A stretch of DNA of 64,000 bases from positions 12,341,741-12,405,740 of the forward strand of contig OZ037768.1 in assembly GCA_964035545.1 (NCBI GenBank). Reading direction: 5' to 3'. Position 1 is the first letter of the stretch. Each line of letters starts with the position of its first letter. The stretch comes from Bugula neritina. Its lineage: Eukaryota; Bryozoa; Gymnolaemata; Cheilostomatida; Bugulidae. The notes below the pieces were generated by a model. That model saw nothing but the letters and a program-made list of their open reading frames with translations. It searched no databases and was not told the DNA's origin. Of this stretch, positions 40,101-50,763 are shown piece after piece. Both the position numbers and the translations under genes were made by a program.

Positions 40101-43100
40101 TTGAAAAAAATTCAGCAACCTCATAGAGTTTCTAAAATTTGTTTTTATTTATAAATTGTTTATCAACACGTAATTTAGTTATTTTTTACCCTCTCCAACA
40201 TATTTTTCGTTTACAACTGTATTAATTTTGTTCCTGAAAAAATTGCTTTAAATATTTTTGAGAATAAGAAGTAGCATAAATGTGTATTACACGAAAGCTA
40301 TATTGCAATGTTATTAAATTACTACACACCTAACAATCCTGTGCTGTTTGACCGGTAATTGTACAGAGAATTGACAGCCCTGAGAGAGGTGGAGTGATAC
40401 ACAGGGTCGTTAAGAAGGGCACTGAGAGTACCAAACTCCAACAATAGAGTGGCAGCACCGGCTGAGCAAGTTTCATTGATGCAGTGTCTACAGACATTTT
40501 GATGCGTGCCTTTTAGTAAGTTTACCTACATTTAATACGGTATATAAACACAATGTATTATAAGTAAACATACTCTTATGTACTTGAAATGCAATTTGTT
40601 ATGATGTGCAAGAGTTATCAAGTTATAAATATTTCAATTTACCAAAAATACAGTTCGTTTAAATAAATATGAATATTTTCGAATGGTGCCATCTATTGGA
40701 AGATGCAGATGCACATCTATGCAAAACTCACACATTTAGCAGACTGAATGAAAGTCAAGGCAAATTATTAGTCAACTGAAATGTTGGTCCAACATTATAA
40801 GCTCACCCTGGGATAAGGAATTCCAGTGTGAGTTCCATCAAAGGCTGGAAGGAGGCGGGAAGCAAGATCGTGCGCTAAGTATAATAATTCATTGTCATAG
40901 AAATCTGGTTTGAGATCTCCAAAAGGTTCATTACTATCAATAATCAGCAAGTGTGCAGAAAGCAAGCCTCCTATCATTCTAAAACATGTGCGTATCATTT
41001 CTTTATGAGAGAACTTGACAAATTTTAAACTTGAATCTAGTAATCATAATTCAAGAAAATATAAGGTATTGATTACCTGATGGTAACTTCAAATATTTGC
41101 ACCTGGTGACCATAGTTAAATGAGAGATTCTCAACAACTAGATTCACAGCCTTTTTAAATTCGCTGTTATTTCCTAAAATCTGTTAAATAAATAAAATCA
41201 AACATTAACCTTGAATCACGTATCACACAAAAGTAAAGTTACAAAAAAGCTATCAACATATTTATAATAATTGCCACAGTCTTCCATAATTAGAAACTGT
41301 CACAGAAACAAAAAAAAAAAGCAAATTCTACTCAGTTTATAAGTAAAAATTCAAAAAATTAAACTTTCGATTTAACTTTAGGAAACATTTCCATTTAAAT
41401 TAAAGAACCGCCAGCTTAAACAATTTAGACCATGATTTATAAACTACCCGTAACTATTACTTACTCCATAAACTAATTATTACTTACTGCTAATGTATCT
41501 AAGGAATCAACCAAGGTTAACATATAGTCACCAAGAACATCGTTGATATTTATATTGTCTCTGTAAAAGTTGAAAAAAATGATATTATATAGTTGATGAG
41601 CATGTGCATAATAGTACAAAAAGCAAGAAATTTGAATAGTTAATATCTAACATTACAGTGTAATAAATAGTATTACATTTCTAACTTGCAGACTCAACAC
41701 AGTTTTTTTATTAATTTAGAGTTGCTCGTAATTTCAGGGAAAAATACTATAACTTTTTTCACATAATAAAATACATTGTTAGTAAAAATGAAAACTTTTA
41801 ATTTGCAACCGCATGACATAAACAACCAAAAATATATATAATATACAAAATTAGTAAAAAAATTATGTTGTTACCAAAAAACTGCAAAATTGGATATTTT
41901 AGAATGCTTTATAACTTTAATTTTGGTTTGCATAGTTGCCTGAACTAAGTTTTTATAAAATAATTACACAGCAGGAATCTATTCCTGCTGTCCATAGAAA
42001 CAAAAACAGCCCTCAATGACTATTGCAAAAACTCTTCTTACAAAATATTTTAGTATTGTTTCTATTACAGATATAATCTAAGTAAAATGTATGCTGGCAG
42101 TTAATAGTATTAGTATAACAATTGGCAACGATAACTACATACTAAAATTTATATCCAGGATTTAGTAAAACCGTAATTATTGAAGTCTATCATAATACCA
42201 GAATATGAACAGAAAACTTTTGAAATGATTTAAGCAAATCTGTAGTGCAAATAAAATTATTGCAAACCAATTAGCAATTACAAGCCTTTTAAATGAAAGT
42301 GCCAAAATGTAGTTTTAATTTTCAACTATGTAAAAAAATTGGTTTTCTATAAGCAGACAATAAAGATTGAGGCAATCATTATATTATATCGCTAAGAATA
42401 ACATTAAAACAGTAGATTATCTAATTTACTCTGACTTATAACCGTGAAAGTTTAAAATTGAATTTCAAGTACTTGAGTTAACAAATCAGAAACTCAGGCT
42501 GCAAGCCTTAATTTCTTCTAGGTGATAGTTTTAGTAATACGTGTTTGATAGTTAGCTCTATACATGATGATTAGAGAAATTTCAGAGTCTTTGCTGATTT
42601 CTTTGACGCAGATAGTTTTAATTGCTAACTGATGTAGTTGTTTTATAATTGCAGTAATTATTAATAGCTTCTTACAATTGCCTCTATTATCATGTGACAG
42701 TTTACTTAGAGTTAGTGTGTAACTGTGAGTGCTACTCCTGCTATATAATTGTTCTTGAGTGCATTTATATGCAGAAAGGGTGAGTGAGAATAAGTGAGTA
42801 AGTTCTCTTACGGACAAAAAATCTCTAGCCATAAATATAGATGTGTGTTCGGTAGCAATAAGCATTCTATTGATGCATTTTATACTGGAAACTCGTCCAC
42901 ATTCACAATAAATAATACATCAGGACTCCATAAATTATTGGTGCTGTGTTCCCAACTAGTAGGTTAACATCTCTCAGTAGCATAGAAGCAAAAAACTTAG
43001 CATAGGATCATGATGACAATCATCGTGGTTATGATTGAAAGCAAGGTAGCTGAACCAATTAATCATCATCATCGATTTGAGTGAATGATTGTACTAATAG

Positions 43101-43568
43101 TAGTACTACTGGACTACTAGTACTACTAGCAGTAGCACTAGTACTAGTAGTACAGTAGTAGTAGTATTACTACTACTAGTATGAGTAGTACTGGTACTAT
43201 CAACTAAAATTATATCAGTAAAAATAATTAAAAATATATGCAATAAGAAAAGTAGAACAAAAGGCTCAACATTTTTGTTACCACTCTTACTCATCGGTAT
43301 AATCATGTCCTCTTCCAGTGCAGTGTATGGGATTCAGCTCATCATGTGGATATGCGTGCTTCATGTAGCTATCGTAGCCAAATTGAAACATTTTCTTTGC
43401 GTCATTTTTGCTTTCAAGAACTTCTTGCAGAGAAAATGAAGAAAAGCTTGAATTTAGACATTCGGTTAAAGATTCTGTAGTCGTAGTAAGACAATCTAGA
43501 TAACTAGAAGTAGTTAGGTGTACGATAAAACTAATAAACACAATAAGTAAAATTCCATAACATTTCAT
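37179..43568 (-). CDS. EDEM1: EDEM1-like ER degradation-enhancing alpha-mannosidase (GH47), 11 exons
   Basis: Exons (minus): 43568-43291, 41560-41488, 41180-41077, 40978-40807, 40525-40330, 39795-39621, 39349-39229, 39137-38893, 38519-38423, 37913-37755, 37265-37179, summing to 1707 nt (568 residues). The protein trims mannose from misfolded glycoproteins in the ER lumen and routes them to ERAD. A hydrophobic signal sequence spans about 1-21. Family blocks follow: [46 protein letters not shown] (Glu 148), [15 protein letters not shown] (Asp 297), [15 protein letters not shown] (Glu 420, Glu 423) and FTTEGHILP (505-509). The GH47 acidic residues and the calcium-binding TTEGH are all present, so activity is plausible. 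It is closest to EDEM1 within the EDEM1-3 family and has no long C-terminal extension. Confidence 0.95.
41561..43290 (-). other. EDEM1 intron 1 (1.7 kb)
   Basis: Contains a self-complementary ACTAGTACT-type tract at about 43085-43195 and a 115-codon minus-strand open frame at 42518-42865 that I do not recognise. Otherwise AT-rich and featureless. Confidence 0.5.
43085..43195. repeat. Self-complementary TAGTACTACTAGT tract
   Basis: A degenerate array of TAGTA, TACTA and ACTAGT units that can fold on itself, inside EDEM1 intron 1. Similar tracts occur at 44095-44475 and 52085-52170. Confidence 0.7.
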
Positions 43569-43627
43569 GATCCAAACATCAACAGGAAGTTAGTTTTTAT
43601 AATAACAAATGCATGCGATAGTGTTTA

Positions 43628-43636
43628 GCCACGTGG
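43628..43636 (-). promoter_or_regulatory. Candidate UPR element (ACGT core) upstream of EDEM1
   Basis: GCCACGTGG lies 60-68 bp upstream of the EDEM1 start codon. GCCACGT matches the core bound by XBP1-type bZIP factors, and EDEM1 is a known XBP1 target in mammals. The CACGTG centre also fits a bHLH E-box. A second ACGT core lies at 43789-43792 within CCCACGTCC. Function is inferred from motif and position only. Confidence 0.45.
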
Positions 43637-43715
43637 TACTACATTTCTTAATTTGTGCTACTTGTAGTCATCGGACTATCAGTGTGAAATACCAGAATAA
43701 AGAACCACTAGATAG

Positions 43716-43834
43716 AGCGCAAAGCTTTGAGACGCTGAGTGCAGTGTTTGCTGCGAGTTTAATCATTGCTCTATAAACTCTCGCCCCCACGTCCCCCTCG
43801 AACCACTGCACTCAGTGACTACCAACTTTGCGCT
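43716..43834. repeat. Long imperfect hairpin in the EDEM1 upstream region
   Basis: A 31-bp arm at 43716-43746 pairs with 43804-43834 at 25 of 31 positions, including uninterrupted blocks of 9 and 12 bp. The 57-bp loop holds a nested inverted repeat (GCGAGTTT at 43753-43760 against AAACTCTCGC at 43775-43784). The stem contains CTGAGTGCAGTG. Confidence 0.75.
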
Positions 43835-44094
43835 GCTTCAAGCGATTATCAGAAAAATGCAATTATTTTAGTCACACTCCCTTTAGTCTGATTTGTGTTT
43901 ATAATCAAAATGTTAATGTTGCTTATGCCTTATGAGGTACTTAGTAGGAGTATCGCTATGACTATCACACTGATACGCACACTAGCATTAAATTTAAATG
44001 CCCAAGGCTAAGCAAAGTCATTTTGATTTACTTTTACTTTCACTTGTAGTGATTTAAAATAGAATAGAATAACTATTAATAAGTATTAACTGTA

Positions 44095-44475
44095 AGTATA
44101 AGGATAACTATAAGTATAAGTATAAGATTAAGTAATACTAATAGTAATACTAATAGTAATAGTAATGCTATTGTCTATTAGTATTAGTATTACTATTAGT
44201 ATAAGTATTACCAATAGACATAACATTTTTTTAAAATTAAGTTTAAAGCACCGTAGAACTGTAGAAGAAAACCCTGATTTCCAACTAAAAATGAATTACC
44301 AAAGTCAAACATGTAAGCTAAATGTAATGGTGAATGTAATACTAGTAGTAATAGTAACAGTAATGGTAATACTAATACTAGTAATAATAATACTCCCTAA
44401 TACTAATAGTAATACTGATACTCATACTTATACTTATAGTTGATACTGATAGTTATAGTAATAGTAATACTGATG
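44095..44475. repeat. Degenerate TAATAC/TAGTAA simple-repeat region with inverted symmetry
   Basis: Runs of AGTAATACTAATAGTAAT at 44131-44170 are followed by the complementary ATTAGTATTAGTATTACTAT at 44175-44200, giving a strong fold-back. The pattern resumes at 44335-44475. Confidence 0.75.
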
Positions 44476-45606
44476 GTTATTTAGTAATAATTTTGTTAAT
44501 TGTTTTTATCTTTTAGTTGAAATACGAATTTTTTGAAAACTAAAGGAAAGTTCTGTTTAAAAGACTGTGCCACTGAGTGTGATTTCATCATTCATGCAAG
44601 TTTTAAGCTAAATGTAAAAGTAGACAACGTGAACTTGAGGTTGTTCGTGTAATAATTTATTGAAATGTACTATAACAATATAATAATAATAATAATATTT
44701 TTTGTATAAATATAATTATAAATTTATAATAATAATCATATTATAATTTTTATAAGCAGTGTAAAGTGTTAGGTTAGTGAAGAGCTATAGGAGAATATTA
44801 TGAGTGGCGATTGCATTGAGTGGCTTGATGAATTCTTATGAACCTCTGTGTCCATGCCATTTTAATTTTTTTCTGCCAGGATGAGTGTTTGCAGTATATC
44901 ATCAGCTGTCAGATGACGTCAAAACACATTTTGAAAGCTTTAACATTGAATTACAAAGAGAATTTTATGAAAGTGACTTCAGTGTATATAACCAGCTCAA
45001 ATATACGTGTTGAGATATATTGAGGCAGTAAAAATTAATGTAGCTGACCTACATTGGTCATTAATTGGATAAGAGACTCTTAAACCACTGTTGAAATGTG
45101 TCTTCATTGCTGACTTACTGGCGGGTATTGCCACACAATAGAAACATATTGCTGTTGTTGAAATACTAAGCTTGAGGGAGTTGGTTGGCAAAGCTACAAT
45201 GATGTTATCAAGGGCCCTTTATGTTACGATGAGAGTTGCCAGAAAATCCAATTTATTGCAGTTTATGAATGGAATATTTGTAGATGCAACAACTCCTTAA
45301 AGTTTTATAAAAGTGTTTATTTCATGCTAAATAAAAGAGGTAAATATAACTTGTTATCAGTACGACTGATAACAATAGCCAATATTCTAAACATTATTAG
45401 GGTGAGAAACAGTTACTAACCTCTCTCAGTTTCATTGACTGGTTGGTGACCTTATGCCCCTCTATTTGAGATAAGGTTATCATATGATGCTTGTATACTA
45501 ATGTGTACTCTGTGATGATGAATGCATTTGTATGTAGGAGAAGAGCATGATAGTATATATGGGAAACTAGATCTACCAATTTAGAGCACAATACTTGGAA
45601 CTTAAT

Positions 45607-48600
45607 ATGGCTGCTAAAGGTTTGTATAATTATTGCAAATTATAATGATATAACTACTTTGATTTTTGTGCAATAACAATGTAATAAAGAATTGTTATAA
45701 ATATTACTCTAATTTTGAAGGCCCTCACTGGATTAAATGTGCCAGAGTGCATCTGTCATTCTTGGCCTTCCTAGGCTTTGTAAATGTGTACATGCTGAGA
45801 GTCAACTTGAGTGTGGCTATGGTTGCTATGGTTACGCCAACGCCACCTGACTCTGGCTCTGATGTGGGAGAATGTACACCATCAGGGAATTCTACCACAC
45901 CAGCACCTACGGTATGTTCATAGACATTAGACTCTTCATGTCTATGTAGTAGTTTTATGCACTTATACATTGTTCAGCTTTACAACATTGAAGCTCTAGG
46001 TGAAGTTTTTGATTAGCAGTTTTTGAGAAATTAGGCACATTTAAGGTGCATGTAGAAATATATTGTTTTAATGATGCCAACTAAAGGCATCTAGTTACTT
46101 GACTAGATAAGTCTTTATCTTGAGTTTTGAAGGCAATATTTTGCTTTCTAAAATAAGAGCATGAGTTTCTGTCAGTAGTTTATAGCTTATAAAGAGCATT
46201 CCTAGAGATTTGGGACTTCGATTAAAAACAAGTTTGTTTATAGTTTAAATAATTATGTAACTGGTTACTAGTAATACTCCATTCTAATAAATAGATTTGA
46301 CAATCCTAGATGATACTGGAGCAGTTTCAAGGACTAAAAATACAGGCAGTTAGTCTTTCAAGTTTCAGTTTTTTGTAGTCTGGTTTAGACTGGATAGTCT
46401 GAGCATTTACCGGTTATAATACCGTAACCACTGAGTTATAATACCACATAGTGTATTGGTGTTGTAGACTACACCTTCCACTGGCGCCACCTATGACTGG
46501 GATAGAGCGACTCAAGGCCTGATACTAGGCTCTTTCTTTTATGGATATATAGTAACACAGCTTCCTGGTGGAATGTTAGCTGCAACGTATGCACTTACAG
46601 TTGTTTTATTGAAATGCAAATGCATGTTGTGTTTATTTTATTTTCTAATTCATCTTTTTAATTTTTCATAATAATATAGACTGTTATATATTCTTTTGAA
46701 TGAGCTAGCAGTCATATGAGTAACGGATACTTAGTGAGACAGACTTAATTTCTTTTATAGATTAAGGACAGTACATTTTAAATATTGAAAGTGTAAATAA
46801 ATTAATGTTTTGTGAACATTGTGCTGGTAGATATGGTGGGAAATGGCTGTTTGGTTTAGGAGTGCTGTGCACAGCTGTCTTTACATTGCTCACTCCATTA
46901 GCTGCTAAGCTAGGTGTCCCTGTGCTTGTAGCTACCAGAATTTTGGAAGGTTTGGGAGAGGTGAGTACATATAAATATATATTTCTCTGATTTTGTGTCA
47001 TGAAGTGTGCCGAGAGTTATGATGTACTACTCGCATTAACTGTTTTGTTTCCTCAGTTAAACTAAAGTGCTAGTTTTATTTGTTTAAACTCAGGAATGGC
47101 AATATATGTGTTTGTTATCTGGTCAATTGTCTGAGAAAAGCAATTGAGTTGAATTGCGTTAAGATTATCTCACCAATTTGCTTTGATGTTTGGTTTATTA
47201 ATTGCAGGGTGTTACATTTCCTGCCATGCATGGGATGTGGACTGTTTGGGCACCTCCTCTAGAACGAACCAAGCTGGTTTCATTTTCATTTGCAGGAGCC
47301 CAGTTTGGCACCATCATTGGCCTGCCGCTATCTGGTTGGATAACAGATTCTCTTGGATGGCCCTACATCTTTTATATTTTTGGTATGAAGCTTCATAATT
47401 ATACACGTCTGAAAGAAGTGACATATGAGCAAGTGCTGCCATAGACTGCTTTATTTTATATATTAACAGGGCACAGGGCTTTGTTGGACATGGTGTTATC
47501 AATAAATTAACTTTGCTGTTTTACTCTTTAGGAGGTATTGCCGTATTATGGTTCATCCTATGGATAGTTCTTGTATCCAATACACCTGCTACCAACAGGT
47601 TCATCACTGTAGAAGAAAAAGACTATATAGAATCAGAGATGTCTAAAATTTCAGACGGAGAGCCCGTCACTGTAAGGTTTATTACCAGCTTGTTATAACA
47701 GTTTATGAAGTTGGTTTACTTTGACTACTCTGTGTTACCTCATTTATTTTATGCCAATTGATGTGAGATATATTTTTATTTGTTTTGTGCTTTCTAACAG
47801 TTTAGGAATACTCCGTGGATCTCCATTGCAAAGAGTCCAGCTGTGTGGGCTGCAGCATGCACCCATTTCTGCCATAACTGGGGGTTTTATACTCTACTTA
47901 CTTGCCTTCCTACTTATATGAAAGACGTTCTTCGGTTTGATCTTCAAAAAGTTAGTCACTTTTTCACTCTCACTTTACATTCAATTTCTCCAAACTTACA
48001 TTTACTGAGTAAGGCAGCTGAAATTGTATTGTTTTTAATCTAGGGTAGAACAGTTTCATTTTTCAAAATTTTATGAACGTTTTCTGTTCCAGTGTTATAT
48101 GCACCAGCTAACGATTGTTTTTAATGATGATATAGATTGTGGTTCATTATATTTAGATTCATGCTTTGGTGTGTCAGTGTATGCCCCCCACTGGGAATCG
48201 AACCTCAGACTTCAAACTGGCATGCTAACCAGCTTGCTAACAGTAAACTGTAGGGGCTTCGATGGAGTCCCAACCCAACAATCAGCATTACAACTGTAGT
48301 ATTAAATGCAAACTTATGAAGCTAACATTTAAAACTGCTTCTATGGTTTCCATTTTTATTCTATTTGTGGTAATTGGCAGAGTTGGGGTAATTGTAATTT
48401 GTAATTGTAGTTGGCTGTAATTAATTAAACGAATGTAATTTATAATTGATGTGTAAAAATGTAATTGTGGTTGTAATTAATTACACACCTAATGTAATTG
48501 TTTTTACAATTACTTTATAATTACATGTCAATTACTTCAAACTTTTAAATCTTATAAAATTTATAATTTTCCTACCATACCTACTGGTTATTAAAAATTT

Positions 48601-50763
48601 CAGATTAATTCAATGTAGTATTGTATCATGCTATTCATCACTGTTGAGAAAAAAAGGAGTTTTCCGCTGTCAAAATTGCCCCTGATAGTTGCACCCCAGC
48701 AGTCAGATTATGTAACTTCTATTTGTCCCTTGTGAGAACAAAAGTAATTGCAATTAATTACGTTACCATGTAATTGTAACTAATTTCATTAATTTTTAAC
48801 TGTAATTGTAATTGACAACTTTTCATGTAAATGTAATTGACCCCAACCCTGGTCATTGGTTAGGTTAGCCAGTACATTGCATATCTATATACTATACTAA
48901 TTACTTATTCATGCAGAATGTTTACTATTTACACATAACCTTTATACCCATATATATGTCACTTATTAAGGATGCTCTCATCTCCAGTCTTCCATATATA
49001 TTCATGTGGCTCTTCATCCCATCCACTGGCTATGCCATAGATGTTGCTAGAGAAAAACAAATCCTCTCCACTACTGCGGCTAGAAAACTCGTCACTTTTA
49101 TAGGTAAACCTTTTCTGTATGTATTACTATTCTAATAGCAGATTCTAAATGTATGGTCAAGCTAAGAGCTTGTCATTCAAGTGTTTTTGAGTCTGATGTT
49201 TTAAATGCTGACTTAATACTTTAGTATGGTGCATTCATACTGGCATATTGTTTCAAGTAAATAATGGTTTCTTTCATATAGTAATTATATTAAATAATGG
49301 TTTCTTTCATATAGTAATTATATTAAATAATGGTTTCTTTGTATAGTTTGTTGTAATAAAATAAATGTAGAATTGTTTATTAACCCATCGATAGCGTTTA
49401 TGCATAAAACTATTTTTCTAAAATGGCTAAAGTTAATGTATAAAAATAAGCATGCCAGTCAGATTGTAATTATACTTTCTCACGACTTGGTTTGACTCCT
49501 GATAGTTTATGTTAGGGTATAATTACTGTGTCAGGCGTTACTGTGGTTTGACCTTGTACAGTCGACAAGCTGTGATCTCAAATACTACTATGTAAGAGCA
49601 TTGTCATAGCTGATAATAGAATGAATAATAAACTAAATGAGTCATATTCTTTTCTTTCCACAGGTTTTTTAGTTCCCGCCGCTTGTCTGACTGCTATTGG
49701 GTTTGTTGGGTGTAACACAACGCTGGCTGTTGCTTTACTTTGCATTTGTGGTGCGTTCGATGGAGTGTCACAAACCGGTTTTAATATCAATCATTTGGAT
49801 ATAGCTCCTAAATATGCAAGTATGTAGCAGAAAGAATTTCTTTTGTGTTAATATTACCTGTACACCAGTTATTTTGGTAGCAAATGTATTTTCTGTATTT
49901 AATGTTCATTGGGAACCTACAGCATACATTATGTCTTCATTACCATCATACATTAGTTACCATTGGCCTGTTTAAATATTTATGGGAATATGTGTGCATC
50001 TCTTAAGGTATAATTTTTTATCTGGTTTTGTATTAAAAATATTTATAGAATGTGCTAATATTACAGTTAATATCTGCTATACAGAACAAATCAATATTTT
50101 AGGCATCTTGATGGGAGTAACCAATACCATAGCTACAATTCCTGGATTTCTGGGCCCTCAAGTTGTTGGCTGGCTTACAACTAACAATGTAAGATTTTCT
50201 ATTTATATATTTCTGCAAACAAATAAAGAAGTAGAGAAACATAATATCAGGAACACAATATACCCTGCCATATTTATTGTATCAACTAATATACATATAT
50301 ACTAATAGCACAATTGTTATGTTGACCAGTCCTAAGCCTATATTGTTCCTAAATTTAAAATTGCAATTTTAAAATATATGTTTTTCTATAAGTTCAAATT
50401 GAATTCAACTACTCTTCTGACTTCCTAGTATGAGAAACTATCATTAATTTATGACTATATGCTATGCAGCTATCACGTGTTATATATTTCACCGAGTTAT
50501 TTACACACAACTTTAGCTTCTACACTCTATACTGGTTGTAGTCAACGAGTGAGCAATGGAGATCTGTATTCTACATATCAGCTGAAATCTATGTATTTGG
50601 GATCATCATATACATGCTTCTTGGAAGTGGAGCTATACAGCCCTGGGCTACCAGTCAGGTGCTGTATGAGCCCGTGTCAACTGAGGACACAAACGGTGAC
50701 TGTGATTTGCTATCAACGGTGAATCAACCAGCTCTAACAGATAGTAACAGTGTACCAGCATAA
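45607..50763 (+). CDS. SLC17-family organic anion transporter, sialin-like (11 exons)
   Basis: Exons 45607-45619, 45721-45911, 46468-46586, 46831-46960, 47208-47382, 47532-47671, 47801-47950, 48971-49103, 49664-49819, 50103-50188, 50542-50763, summing to 1515 nt (504 residues, 12 predicted membrane spans). A major-facilitator carrier of the sialin/vesicular glutamate and nucleotide transporter family, driven by proton or charge gradients in lysosomes or vesicles. [11 protein letters not shown] in helix 1 holds the family Arg (R31). The loop after it has an N-glycosylation site (N61-S-T). [30 protein letters not shown] (with H159) and PPLERTKL are family signatures, and the end [15 protein letters not shown] is typical. 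Sialin (SLC17A5) is the best guess; exact substrate cannot be read from sequence. Exon 1 codes for only MAAK plus one base. Confidence 0.93.
48170..48282 (-). repeat. tRNA-derived SINE-like fragment, second copy
   Basis: On the minus strand TAGCAAGCTGG resembles a polymerase III A box and GGTTCGATTCC is a perfect B box, about 30 bases apart. The tail CAGTGGGGGGCA matches the copy at 27238-27326. No intact acceptor stem, so it is not called as a tRNA gene. Confidence 0.65.
48378..48851. mobile_element. Non-autonomous hAT-like element (MITE), 474 bp
   Basis: The left end is CAGAGTTGGGGTAATTG and the reverse-complemented right end is CAGGGTTGGGGTCAATTAC, a near-identical 12-bp terminal inverted repeat followed by a 1-bp gap. 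Flanks are GTAATTGG (48370-48377) and GTCATTGG (48852-48859), an 8-bp target duplication with one mismatch. CAGRG-type ends with 8-bp duplication are the hAT signature. The interior is full of TGTAATTG repeats and has no transposase frame. Confidence 0.85.
49258..49345. repeat. 33-bp tandem repeat, about 2.6 copies
   Basis: Units begin TAAATAATGGTTTCTTT at 49258, 49291 and 49324. The first two are identical and the third diverges after its first 17 bases. In the SLC17 intron before exon 9. Confidence 0.9.

Larger units (their letters stand above)
43569..45606. other. Divergent intergenic region between EDEM1 and the SLC17 gene
   Basis: Holds both upstream regions. The EDEM1-proximal part has the ACGT motif and hairpin listed separately. 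The middle has TAATAC/TAGTAA simple repeats (44095-44475), then AT-rich TAA repeats near 44675-44755. No coding exon found. Confidence 0.55.
47951..48970 (+). other. SLC17 intron 7 carrying two transposon-derived inserts
   Basis: This 1.0-kb intron contains a tRNA-like fragment (48170-48282) and a complete hAT-like MITE (48378-48851), which together account for more than half its length. The acceptor before exon 8 is the unusual TTATTAAG. Confidence 0.7.
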
